Shown here piece after piece: positions 35,515 to 44,343 of a stretch of DNA of 63,959 nt. The translations under genes and the position numbers were made by a program. Numbering within the stretch: position 1 is the first letter of the stretch; the number at the start of each line of letters is the position of its first letter. This DNA is from Psychrobacter sp. Pi2-52 (GTDB lineage: Bacteria; Pseudomonadota; Gammaproteobacteria; Pseudomonadales; Moraxellaceae), in NCBI RefSeq assembly GCF_904846705.1, contig NZ_CAJHBS010000020.1, positions 1 through 63,959 of the forward strand, given 5' to 3'. The notes beneath the pieces are model-generated. The model saw only the letters and a list, made by a program, of their open reading frames with translations, did not search any database and had not been told where the DNA came from.

Positions 35515-36930
35515 TTAATCAGATAATTTTTTATCTATATTTCTACTATTATGAAACCTCTGCAAATCATAGAATTTTTGATGGTTATATGCTTTTATAT
35601 CTTCTAGTATGCTCTTATGTTTACTGAATAATTCATCAATATAATCGACTTTCTTTCCTTCATTGTTAATATAGTATTGTCTGAAGCTTTCAATACTAAA
35701 AATATCTTTACCATTTTCGTCAGTATAAAAAAAGAGATTTAGATTAAAAATCAACTCCTTAATTACATTTAAACTGCATGTATCAGTATTGTTATCAACT
35801 TCATGTATTTTTTCAAAAATAGTAGAATCTATAATATCTTCTAAATATTTTTCCAAGGATATATCATACCTTCGTTCATTTCTCTTTGTAGTAATTAGTT
35901 TACACTCAACCTGCTCTTCACTTTCGCTATCACTTTTATTCAAATAAGCGTTAATAAGTTCTTCTTTAGATATATTTAATGAGGATAAGATACTCGAGCG
36001 ATCTTTGTAGTACTGTCTATATGGTTCAAAAACAACTTCTTCTTCAGGAAGTATCTTTTGAGTATAAAACTCGTGAATGCTAGGTCCTGAATAATTATTA
36101 CTTAGAACAACGTAGTACTGATAAGTTGAAAATAGTTCTACGTAACATACTAATACGTTTGGACTGAACACTGAATTAAATAATATCAAACTATGTGTAG
36201 GATAAGGTTGGAACTCAACTTTCTTATCTTCGATTAGCTTATCAATTATACCTAAAGGGTGAAAAAACATTACAGATGTAACATTTGTAAAGTGAGCAGT
36301 TTTGTCATTCTCTTCAATCTGAAGTACTAACTCTAATTTATCTCTAGGTATTCCATGAGATGAAGCGTAATTTACTGCTATTTTAGCTAAACCTTGCTTA
36401 AACGTGTAATTATCCATTCTAAAATCAAAAAAAGTTAATCCATATAAGTCTTCACAAATAGTTATTTTTGGTAAAGGTGAGTTAGGGTTTTGTTTTTTAA
36501 AATCATTTTCTACTTTTTTCTTGAAATGCTTAGCTACTCTCGAATTTGAGTAGATTGTTATTTCTTTACCATCTTCGCTATAAATCTCAAAAGGTTGATT
36601 GGGATATACTTTCCTATTAGACCAAGTTACACCTATATTTCTTTTATCTAATATTTCCTGAATTTCAGGAATGAAAGTTTGATGTTTACCTTTGATATTT
36701 TTTTTACTTATATCTTTTCTATGTCTTTTTATTCCCAATAGTACAGATGTTTGTTCAAATATTTTATTAAACTCTATATCTATATCATTATTAAGCTTGG
36801 ACCCACAGCTTTCACATAGTATATCCTTGCAGGTAAGATTGCCCCCTATGGCCTGCTGAATTATATGTTCTTTGTGCTCCTTTACAGATGAATCATTGAA
36901 TTCTAAACCGCATAGATAACATTGTTTCAT
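35515..36930 (-). CDS. HNH endonuclease-like protein
   Basis: The N-terminus of this 471-residue protein reads as an HNH nuclease with a zinc-binding frame. CYLCG (residues 4-8) and CESCGSKLN (about 39-47) give two CxxC pairs, and EHIIQQAIGG (about 21-30) supplies the His-containing beta-alpha-metal motif (EHxI). The remaining 400 residues are not recognisable to me; they are AT-rich in codon use, Lys/Glu/Ile/Asn-rich, and have no membrane segment. A long unknown C-terminal part is common in HNH proteins of restriction and anti-phage systems. The gene is visibly AT-richer than its neighbours, a sign of transfer. The HEPN-like gene lies 23 bases upstream on the same strand, so the two are probably one operon. 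Confidence 0.65.
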   Translation of the reverse strand: MKQCYLCGLEFNDSSVKEHKEHIIQQAIGGNLTCKDILCESCGSKLNNDIDIEFNKIFEQTSVLLGIKRHRKDISKKNIKGKHQTFIPEIQEILDKRNIGVTWSNRKVYPNQPFEIYSEDGKEITIYSNSRVAKHFKKKVENDFKKQNPNSPLPKITICEDLYGLTFFDFRMDNYTFKQGLAKIAVNYASSHGIPRDKLELVLQIEENDKTAHFTNVTSVMFFHPLGIIDKLIEDKKVEFQPYPTHSLILFNSVFSPNVLVCYVELFSTYQYYVVLSNNYSGPSIHEFYTQKILPEEEVVFEPYRQYYKDRSSILSSLNISKEELINAYLNKSDSESEEQVECKLITTKRNERRYDISLEKYLEDIIDSTIFEKIHEVDNNTDTCSLNVIKELIFNLNLFFYTDENGKDIFSIESFRQYYINNEGKKVDYIDELFSKHKSILEDIKAYNHQKFYDLQRFHNSRNIDKKLSD

Positions 36931-36953
36931 GGAAAGTACCCATTAATATTAAT

Positions 36954-37466
36954 TTATCTCTTTGTATGTTCAATCATATAGATATCAGAATATTTTATCC
37001 ATATTTTTGCAAGTTCATCAAGATCAAGCTTATTGTTGCCTCTCTCAATGGTTAGGCTTCCATGCTTTTCTTTGTCATACGCAACTTTGTTTTCATGCTT
37101 CCAATGGTTTTCTAAATGAGTTTTCTTGTGAGGAACAGGATATTTACCACCCCAAAGTATGTATTCAGTCAATACTCTTAGTATTTCTTTCTCATCAGTT
37201 GTTAGTCGAATGTGCGCCGAATTAGCAATCTCAACTAACTGATGGGTAGCAGAAAATGCAAGCTTTCGTTGCATAGCAATTGCTTTAAATAGCAACTCGA
37301 AAGATAAGCCCATAAGCATCTTATAAGTCGACCAACATTCTATGGCATGACCATTATCCATCGCCTCCCACAAAACCCTAGCAGATGTAAATAAGTCGCT
37401 GGCCTTATTATGCCAGTGTAATGAGTTTCTACTTAAGTTTTCAAACTGATACTCATAAGGATCCAT
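36954..37466 (-). CDS. HEPN-like helical protein, first gene of the accessory pair
   Basis: This 170-residue protein is predicted to be helical. It has the look of a HEPN domain: a helix FELLFKAIAMQRK (about residues 55-67), then THQLVEIANSAHIRL, and a helix ending ILWGGKYPVPHK. The same order (FELLLKAL, THDL, RYP) occurs in HEPN proteins of toxin-antitoxin and defence systems. The canonical RNase motif Rx4-6H is not clearly present, so activity is doubtful. It starts at ATG 37466 and precedes the HNH gene by 23 bases. Its role could be an accessory or regulatory subunit for the nuclease. I do not assign a name. Confidence 0.5.
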   Translation of the reverse strand: MDPYEYQFENLSRNSLHWHNKASDLFTSARVLWEAMDNGHAIECWSTYKMLMGLSFELLFKAIAMQRKLAFSATHQLVEIANSAHIRLTTDEKEILRVLTEYILWGGKYPVPHKKTHLENHWKHENKVAYDKEKHGSLTIERGNNKLDLDELAKIWIKYSDIYMIEHTKR

Positions 37467-37710
37467 ATAGTTTTATCCGATAGGTTTTTGTTAAAATTTA
37501 AATATAGGTTCTAAAATTAAAGCTGGAGTTTAAACCTGACGTAGATTGGAGGAGCGGATTAGCCCTGATTATCGCGGATATACTTTATACAGCATAAAGT
37601 AAAAGACGCTTGGATAGGAGTGTTATCGTTTAGTCGGGAAGTAAACAAACCTTAGTGCCTGCCCCTGTGCTATTCAATATGGCAGCAAAAGCAGTATTAA
37701 TTTCTTACCT

Positions 37711-40338
37711 TCAAATCATCGCCCTGACCCTAGCCATAATCCCGCGTCCAATCACCAGTCTCACATAAATAATAGCAATGGCAAACAGCAATACCATTAA
37801 TGCTGCACCGCCAATAGCTAGACTCGTCCAAGGCACACTAAACTGTAGATTAAACCATTGCGTGATGGCCGCCCATGCACCCACGCTGGCGATGACAACT
37901 GCAAATGTCGCCGCGCTAATCCCAAGCACACCCAATTCTAAAATATTGAGCATATACAGGTCGCGCTTTTGCATACCGAGCAATCTAAATGATGCGCTGT
38001 CTTTCATACGATCTTGCGAGGTAGATAGTAGCGAGCTAATTAGCACCATGACCCCAGTGAGCAGGGCAAGCAAAGTGAATACATAGACCAAGCGGCTCAT
38101 TTGTACTACCAGCTCTTGAATTTGCTTCGCAATAGCAGTGCCATCGATCGTAGTAACCGCAGGGAACTCGCGTACCAGTCTGCCTTGTAGTTCTGGAATG
38201 GCATCTTCTGATACGTGGGCAGTAGCAAACTGAATCTGCGGGGCAGCGGACAGCACAGACGGTTCAAATAAGAAATAGAAATACGGGCTTGGGCCACGCT
38301 CATAGCGCGTGCGAATACTGGTGATTTGCCCGATGATTTCGATACCCTGAATATTAAAGCGCACCTGATCACCCATACCGACATTGAGCATACTGGCAGC
38401 AGTGTCCAAGATAGACAAGGGTTTGATTTGCTCATTTGTCGCATCGATAGGGGTATATAGCGCATCATCTGTGAGCGATTCAGTGATGTATTCTGTCTCC
38501 ATGACCGTATCTGCATAGCTCAAGTTAAAGACACGCGTGGGATCATCAAACCCATCAGCAGGCTCGATATCTTTTGCCGCCACATCATTTGCCGTTTCCA
38601 CACGGGCACGAATGACGGGATAATAAGTGACGGGCGCCTCAATGATCGCATCAATATCATCATGCTGATCGCTCTGCACATCGAGCAAAAACAGATTGGG
38701 CGCGTCTTCAGGATAAGCATTGATAAACTGCGCATTGATACTGTGATTGAGTGTGGTGATAAGCGTCAGCACCGCCACCGATAGTGATAAGGTGACAAAG
38801 AATAACGCTGATTGGTTGCCTTTACGCGCCAGATTATGAATGGAGATACGCTGCATCCAACTGACCTTGGTATTACTTGCCAACTTGTTGAGCAGCCAGA
38901 GCCACCCACGTGCCAATAGCCAAAATATCGCCACAAAGCCAATCAAGCCGCCCAATAACTGTGCGCCTAATGACAGTGAGCCAACTTCATAGGCAAAGAA
39001 GGCATACAGTCCTGCCAGCACCAAGCCATACCATAGTAATGGCGTGCGCCGATACCAAGGCAAGTTTTGTGTTTGCGTACTCGCCCCTTGATTGAGTAGG
39101 GTAGCGGGTTTGGTTGTGCTAAGCGCGCTCAAACCACGCTGCGCAATCAGTAACGTCAGGGCTAAAGCAATCACAATGGTTTTAATAGCACTGATTGGAT
39201 TGATGGCTAGACCGACATCGGCAGGCAAGATAGCCACCAGATATGGCTGGCCGATTTTGAGTAAGCCCAGACTAAGAGCAACCGCTGCGATACAAGCAAT
39301 GACAGTCGTTACGATAAGCAGCTGATAATAGCTACGTTTGAGTGAGCCAAGCGGTTCGCCTAACGCCAAGCGAATGGCATTATTGGACTGCTGCTTGCTG
39401 ACAAACGCACTAATGACGCCGTACATGGCGACCGCAGATAGTAGTAACACCGCGATGACCAGCAGTTTTAAAAACATCAGTACATTATCAGAGATACGCG
39501 AGACCGAGGTATCTGCAGACTCTGCGTCAGAGAGCTCGATATCAGGATAATTGGTCAGGATATCTGTGAGCTTGTCACGCTGCGTGGTTATCAGTTCTGA
39601 GTCGCCTGCTATCTCGATACGATAGTTTATACGGCTACGTTGACCCAATAGGTTGGTTGACGGAAGTGCATCTTGTTTCATCAACACACGCCCACCAAAA
39701 CCAAAGGTAGTCAGCGGACGGTCAGGCTCTTTGGTCAGTACATCACTGATCGTGAATTGCGCATCGCCAATAGTGATACGGTCGCCGACATCGGCCTGTA
39801 GACTACTGAGCACTTCTGGCGCGACGATCACACTGTCAGATGTTAGCTGATTCCACAGTGGCTGTCCTGAAGCAAGCTCCGCTGTGCCGTATAGGGGATA
39901 CGAGGGCGAGACGGCTTTAACGCTGGCAAGCAAGGTTTGCTCATCGTTGACCAGCATGGCGCTAAACTGATAGTCATACACGGTCTGTGTATTAGGGAGA
40001 GTTTCTACCTGTGACAATACTTCGCTTGGCCAGTCTTGTTTACTGTTTAGGATTAGATCCCCACCAACGAGCGCGCGCTGATTGTCATTGATGTAGCTAT
40101 CGACAGACTGCTGCACAGAGTCGAGGGTCAGGTAGGTTGCAAGCGACAAGGTCAAAGTCAGTAGAAACAACACAGGATATACCCAGCGCTGCCACCAGCT
40201 ACGGCTGAGTGCTTGCGAGCCTAGGGTACGGGTAAATAGTTGACTAAGGATGCCGCTGGGATAACTGGACTCTTGATGCATACTGGTATCAGTTTTTTCT
40301 GTATCAGTCGATTTGTTGTCTGTGGGCTTACTATTCAT
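37711..40338 (-). CDS. ybbP: FtsX-like ABC transporter permease (YbbP-like)
   Basis: This 875-residue inner-membrane protein belongs to the large MacB/FtsX-type permease family, with about ten membrane helices. There is one near residue 50-70, then three in each FtsX domain (about 290-420 and 745-870), and a central group (about 435-545). Periplasmic domains lie between. It partners the ATPase encoded immediately upstream (19-base gap) in a YbbAP complex. Such complexes act on envelope lipids or lipoproteins rather than importing nutrients. In E. coli ybbA-ybbP lies next to tesA, as here, although there tesA is divergent. Confidence 0.87.
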   Translation of the reverse strand: MNSKPTDNKSTDTEKTDTSMHQESSYPSGILSQLFTRTLGSQALSRSWWQRWVYPVLFLLTLTLSLATYLTLDSVQQSVDSYINDNQRALVGGDLILNSKQDWPSEVLSQVETLPNTQTVYDYQFSAMLVNDEQTLLASVKAVSPSYPLYGTAELASGQPLWNQLTSDSVIVAPEVLSSLQADVGDRITIGDAQFTISDVLTKEPDRPLTTFGFGGRVLMKQDALPSTNLLGQRSRINYRIEIAGDSELITTQRDKLTDILTNYPDIELSDAESADTSVSRISDNVLMFLKLLVIAVLLLSAVAMYGVISAFVSKQQSNNAIRLALGEPLGSLKRSYYQLLIVTTVIACIAAVALSLGLLKIGQPYLVAILPADVGLAINPISAIKTIVIALALTLLIAQRGLSALSTTKPATLLNQGASTQTQNLPWYRRTPLLWYGLVLAGLYAFFAYEVGSLSLGAQLLGGLIGFVAIFWLLARGWLWLLNKLASNTKVSWMQRISIHNLARKGNQSALFFVTLSLSVAVLTLITTLNHSINAQFINAYPEDAPNLFLLDVQSDQHDDIDAIIEAPVTYYPVIRARVETANDVAAKDIEPADGFDDPTRVFNLSYADTVMETEYITESLTDDALYTPIDATNEQIKPLSILDTAASMLNVGMGDQVRFNIQGIEIIGQITSIRTRYERGPSPYFYFLFEPSVLSAAPQIQFATAHVSEDAIPELQGRLVREFPAVTTIDGTAIAKQIQELVVQMSRLVYVFTLLALLTGVMVLISSLLSTSQDRMKDSASFRLLGMQKRDLYMLNILELGVLGISAATFAVVIASVGAWAAITQWFNLQFSVPWTSLAIGGAALMVLLFAIAIIYVRLVIGRGIMARVRAMI

Positions 40339-40357
40339 TAAGATACAATCCAGTTAT

Positions 40358-41116
40358 TCATGTAGGTACAATGCGGCCGTCATGCATGGTGATGACGCGA
40401 TCTGCCATCTCGGCAAGTGCAGGGTCATGAGTCACGACCACCAGTGCCGAGCCAACCTGTTGGCGTAAGTCCAATAGTAGCTGCATGACTTGATCGGCAT
40501 TTTGCTCGTCTAAGTTGCCCGTTGGCTCATCTGCAAACACAATCTTTGGATGCGATACTAGCGCACGTGCCACCGCTGTACGCTGCTGCTCACCACCTGA
40601 CAACTGATTTGGTAAGCTGTGACGTCTATGACCTAAGTCGACCGCATCTATCAGCTCGTCTACTCGTGCTAGGCTTGGACGTCTGGCAATATCAAGTGGA
40701 AAGGCAATATTTTCAGCGACGGTTAGTGTGGGCAGTAGATGAAACGACTGAAAGACAAAGCCCATATCTTGCTGACGAATGACGGCTAGCGCATCTTCGT
40801 CAAGATTGCTAAGCATTTGACCTGCCAGCGATACCGTACCGCTATCGGGATAGTCTAGCGCGGCAAGTAGTCCTAACAAAGTAGATTTACCCGAGCCTGA
40901 TTTACCCATGATGACCACAAACTCGCCAGCATTAACGTAGATATCCACGTCTTTGATGATGGACAGGGTTTGCTCACCGACTTGCACTGTTTTATTTAAT
41001 TGTGAAGCGGTCAGTAGAGCTTGTGTCTTAGCGTCTGCTTGTGGCGTTGCTGTGGCAGTCGAAGATGATGATGTCATTACCGTGTCTCGTTTAATGGTCT
41101 CGTTAAATAGTCTCAT
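40358..41116 (-). CDS. ybbA: ABC transporter ATP-binding protein (YbbA/LolD type)
   Basis: This is the ATPase of the YbbAP exporter. It has Walker A VIMGKSGSGKSTLLG, a Q-loop in DMGFVFQSFHLLPTL, signature LSGGEQQRTAVARAL, Walker B IVFADEPTGNLDE and H-loop VVTHDPAL, all in the order of MacB/LolD-type ATPases. The ATG at 41116 overlaps the tesA stop by 14 bases (ATGA-type coupling). A later ATG at codon 15 (41074) is an alternative, and the residues between are polar and unconserved. It probably forms one operon tesA-ybbA-ybbP. Confidence 0.9.
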   Translation of the reverse strand: MRLFNETIKRDTVMTSSSSTATATPQADAKTQALLTASQLNKTVQVGEQTLSIIKDVDIYVNAGEFVVIMGKSGSGKSTLLGLLAALDYPDSGTVSLAGQMLSNLDEDALAVIRQQDMGFVFQSFHLLPTLTVAENIAFPLDIARRPSLARVDELIDAVDLGHRRHSLPNQLSGGEQQRTAVARALVSHPKIVFADEPTGNLDEQNADQVMQLLLDLRQQVGSALVVVTHDPALAEMADRVITMHDGRIVPT

Positions 41117-41957
41117 TTGTCGTATTTTTTGTCGTGTCGTCTTGAGCAGTCGTAGCTGTGTTATCGGTATCGGCTGTTTTTAACTCTTGTAGTTCTTCTA
41201 GCTTCGGTTCTAGAATGGGCAGGATATTGTTATTAACGATAATCTCATAGCCTTCTTTGGTTGGATGAATCGCATCTGCTTGGTTAAGCTCCCGGTCACC
41301 GCCGACGCCCTCTAAGAAAAACGGAATGAGCGTTAGATTCATGTCTTTCGCAATACGAGGATAAATGTCTGAGAATGCCGCAACGTATTCACTGCCTAGA
41401 TTGTCATAGATCGACATACCGCCTAAGATGACGACACTACCATTGTCTTGCAGGTGCTTAACCGCAGTACGAATATTGGCTTCAATGGTCGCTACATCGA
41501 TACCGCGTATCGCATCGTTAGCACCAATAGTCAATATGGTGATGTCGGGTTTGGTTTGCGACACCCAGTCCAATCGATTGACCAATCCCGTACTGGTTTC
41601 ACCGCTTAGACCTGAGTTGATAACCTTGGCATTAGCGTAGCCCATCTCTTGTAGACGATCTTCTAACTGAGCAGGATAGTTGTCGTCTTTGTCCACTCCC
41701 AGACCTTCTGTCAGGGAGTCACCAAGCGCTAAAATAGTCAGTGATGAGGATTTGACCTGTTGATCAGTTGTTGCTGCGGTTTCAGCTGCTACTGGAGCAG
41801 TGCTGGCTTGACTGTTAGTCGCTTCAGTACTGGTACTCTGCGTATCATCAGCAGATGTCGTTTCAGCTTCTTTTTGACAGCCACTGATAGCCATTACAAC
41901 CGCGAGCATAGCGATAACAGGCAAGCGCTGAGCAAAACGTGAGGGAAATTTCATCAT
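41103..41957 (-). CDS. tesA: TesA-like lysophospholipase/thioesterase, predicted lipoprotein
   Basis: This is a GDSL/SGNH hydrolase of the TesA type (acyl-CoA thioesterase I, lysophospholipase L1 and arylesterase activities). Block I is LALGDSLTEGLGVD (nucleophile Ser81), the oxyanion Gly is in NSGLSGETSTG, block III is LTIGANDAIRG, and block V is DAIHPTKEGY with the catalytic Asp and His. Unlike soluble periplasmic E. coli TesA, it has a lipobox (AISGC, Cys27) and a Ser/Thr/Ala linker of about 45 residues. It is therefore probably a lipid-anchored envelope protein. It also carries an acidic Thr-rich tail. It heads the operon with ybbA and ybbP, which suggests that hydrolase and exporter act together on membrane lipids. 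Confidence 0.88.
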   Translation of the reverse strand: MMKFPSRFAQRLPVIAMLAVVMAISGCQKEAETTSADDTQSTSTEATNSQASTAPVAAETAATTDQQVKSSSLTILALGDSLTEGLGVDKDDNYPAQLEDRLQEMGYANAKVINSGLSGETSTGLVNRLDWVSQTKPDITILTIGANDAIRGIDVATIEANIRTAVKHLQDNGSVVILGGMSIYDNLGSEYVAAFSDIYPRIAKDMNLTLIPFFLEGVGGDRELNQADAIHPTKEGYEIIVNNNILPILEPKLEELQELKTADTDNTATTAQDDTTKNTTNETI

Positions 41958-42268
41958 GGGTGTTATGTCCTATATGCAATCAAACCAGTGTATAGTCAAA
42001 TCCTATCTAAACCAGATACAGTATCAGTCGGATAAATCGTCAGGCTCGTTCAGTCTACGATTGGTAGTGCTTTTACTCGTCTTCCTTTTATCCAGATTAC
42101 ATTGAGTATCCAGCTTATATTAAGTATCTAAATTATATTGAACTGACTATAGCAAAATAAGACAGTGACCTATATTGCCCTAAGGTTAATTTAAGGCCGC
42201 TTTATTGCGCGTTAGCAATCATAGCCTTGTAGACCACAAAAACTGATAGAAATGAAAGCTGATAGCAA
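41958..42268. other. Spacer with imperfect direct repeats
   Basis: These 311 bases lie between the MFS gene and tesA, both leftward. Three imperfect copies of a unit of about 16-18 bases resembling TTATATTAAGTATC lie at about 42096-42145. They could be operators or slippage products upstream of tesA. No gene is visible. Confidence 0.3.
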
Positions 42269-43501
42269 TCAAATATATTTGCCATCGACCATCACTGGAC
42301 GACTAACAAGCCAAGCAATCACGACGTTGACAATCATCAGTATCAGCATAATAAAAAGCGGCATACTCCAACTACCAGTCATTTCATGTAGCCAACCTGT
42401 ACCCAATGGGCCAAAAAACGCAATGACATAACCAACTGCTTGAGCCATGCCAGACAGCTCACTTGCCTGATTGGTCGTATAGGTGCGCATAGAGAACAGC
42501 ATCATGCTCAAGGTAAAAATTGCTGAACAGCCCATGCCCATCATACCTGACCATAGCCATGCCAAATCAGTCGATAGATAGCTGACACCCAATATACCAA
42601 CGACGTTTAGCACAGCAGCAAATACAGCCAATGCTTGAATAGGTCGGCCGCGATTGACCAACCAAGTTAAACTTAAGATAGAAACCGGTGCCATAAACTG
42701 AAATACAGAGCCCATCTGTCCAGCACTGACGGCAGATAGTCCCTTACTGACCCAAATCGAGGGTAGAAAACTGGCAACGGTGTAAAACAATAATGACTGC
42801 AATCCCATAAAAATAGCAATCTGCCACGCAAAGGTGGTGCGCCACATAGAGATATCAGAAGAACCTAACGCCGCAGGGATAACGGCTTGATGATTGGATG
42901 AACCTAAACGCACACGTAAAAATAGCCAGATGACAAAGGCAAAAACACCCAGTATCGTCCAACCACCCAATGCCCACTGCCAACCTACTTGCTCCGATAA
43001 TGGTAGTACCACGCCTGCGACGATACCTGCTGCTGTGGTCATCGTTAAGCTAAACAATCCTGTAATCAACGGAATATGTTGCGGGGTACGCTGCTTAATG
43101 ACAGGTGCTGCTAAAGTATTAGCGAAGCCAATGGCGAGGGTAAGTAATAAAGTACCAATTAAAAACCCACTCCACGTCGAGATAGCGGTACGGATAATCA
43201 TCCCTACCGTCAATAGCCCAATCATGGCAATCAGTGTATTCTCTAGCCCGAATCGCTTACCAATGGTCGGGGAAATCAGTGCACCAACAGCAAAGCTCAG
43301 CATAGGCACTGCTCCTAGCCAGCCTATCTGAAACTCAGAAATATCAAGCGCGTCCTTTACCACTGGAGCGATAGAACCTAGCGCGACGATAGGCGCACGC
43401 ATATTGGTGGCTAGTAGAACCATGGCACACAGTACCAACCAAAAGGTAAAGCGTGAGGAGGGCAGGCTAGAGGAAGCAGATAGATTGGACGAGGTAGACA
43501 T
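42269..43501 (-). CDS. MFS transporter, CynX/NimT type
   Basis: The 410-residue product has twelve hydrophobic helices and belongs to the CynX/NimT group of the major facilitator superfamily (anion or drug/nitroimidazole exporters). Markers are MRAPIVALGSIAPVVKDAL in the first periplasmic loop, IGWLGAVPMLSFAVGALISP and SEQVGWQWALGGW. The substrate cannot be assigned from sequence. It is a single gene between tesA and nqrM, both in the same direction. Confidence 0.85.
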   Translation of the reverse strand: MSTSSNLSASSSLPSSRFTFWLVLCAMVLLATNMRAPIVALGSIAPVVKDALDISEFQIGWLGAVPMLSFAVGALISPTIGKRFGLENTLIAMIGLLTVGMIIRTAISTWSGFLIGTLLLTLAIGFANTLAAPVIKQRTPQHIPLITGLFSLTMTTAAGIVAGVVLPLSEQVGWQWALGGWTILGVFAFVIWLFLRVRLGSSNHQAVIPAALGSSDISMWRTTFAWQIAIFMGLQSLLFYTVASFLPSIWVSKGLSAVSAGQMGSVFQFMAPVSILSLTWLVNRGRPIQALAVFAAVLNVVGILGVSYLSTDLAWLWSGMMGMGCSAIFTLSMMLFSMRTYTTNQASELSGMAQAVGYVIAFFGPLGTGWLHEMTGSWSMPLFIMLILMIVNVVIAWLVSRPVMVDGKYI

Positions 43502-43897
43502 AGCAGCACAACGATGACAGCGAAAAAGAACACGTTATTAGACAGCGCCAAGAAATCGCCGCTTATAAAATAACACCAGAGAGCATTTACCCAGACACGT
43601 ACCTAAACGGTAATCGATATCTTAAATGCGACCGAAAAATATATGTAGCGCGTAAGACATACAATTTGCTTAACTGGCTTTGCTAAATTGGCAGGCAGCT
43701 TAGTCAAAATGTATGGGTGGTTACTTCGAGTTACGGCTTTAGAACAGTGATAATAAAAGATGGCGATAATAAGGAATCTTAAATAAGTAGTCTTATCGCA
43801 CAATAAAAATAGCGCCAAGTCACCTTTGAATGACTTGACGCTATTATAAGAACATATGTCAGGTAAATGCTACCAGCGTATGGTAACCAATAGGCTA
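43502..43897. other. Spacer between MFS gene and nqrM
   Basis: Apart from the nqrM terminator at 43803-43844, these 396 bases hold no gene I can support. A 71-codon minus-strand frame lacks a ribosome site and family character. The promoter of the leftward MFS gene should lie near 43520-43600. Confidence 0.3.
43803..43844 (-). terminator. Terminator after nqrM
   Basis: A 14-bp stem with one mismatch (43809-43822 with 43831-43844) is followed on the minus strand by a T run. It lies 53 bases beyond the nqrM stop. Confidence 0.75.
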
Positions 43898-44143
43898 TTA
43901 AACCGATTTACCCAATTGAGCAGCTCTTAATGCATTCTCTTGTTGTTCAGCGATTAGTGAATCGCACTTATTGGGATCATTACCACAAAACGAGCAATTT
44001 TCATCGCCCATCAATTTGGCAACACCGCCACAAGATCCTCTAAGCGGCTTTTTTTTGACCATATAACCGACGCCCATAAAAATAAAGAATAGGACAAATA
44101 CGGTGAAAGTAATGGCAAGCATAGGAAGCAGTTGGCTAAGCAT
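43898..44143 (-). CDS. nqrM: Na+-NQR maturation protein NqrM
   Basis: NqrM is a small membrane protein needed for assembly of the iron centre between NqrD and NqrE. The 81-residue product has one membrane helix (ITFTVFVLFFIFMGVGYMV) and a cytoplasmic cysteine-rich part, RGSCGG, ENCSFCGNDPNKC, which fits the four conserved cysteines of the family (DUF539). It lies 200 bases downstream of apbE on the same strand, so maturation genes follow the nqr operon in order. Confidence 0.92.
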   Translation of the reverse strand: MLSQLLPMLAITFTVFVLFFIFMGVGYMVKKKPLRGSCGGVAKLMGDENCSFCGNDPNKCDSLIAEQQENALRAAQLGKSV

Positions 44144-44343
44144 AGAGGAAACCTCATTTTAAAAAATAGGGCAGTTATTAGTAGTACTGTCTAAGTTCAT
44201 GACAGCTAAACACCGTTAATAACAACTGTATAATAGTATAGCAAATTTTAGTGCGGCTCGTTGAGCGTTAACGTATTCTCTTGTTTCACATCTATCACTT
44301 ACCAGTGGCTTTTAAAATGTGCCATCTAGAGCTTGGAGAACGT

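Noticed and set aside
43603..43818. 71-codon minus-strand frame between the MFS gene and nqrM
   Set aside because: No ribosome site, no family character, and it runs into the nqrM terminator hairpin.
44283..44292. TGTTTCACAT, resembling half of a parS site
   Set aside because: The second half (CTATCACT) does not pair with the first; chance half-site.
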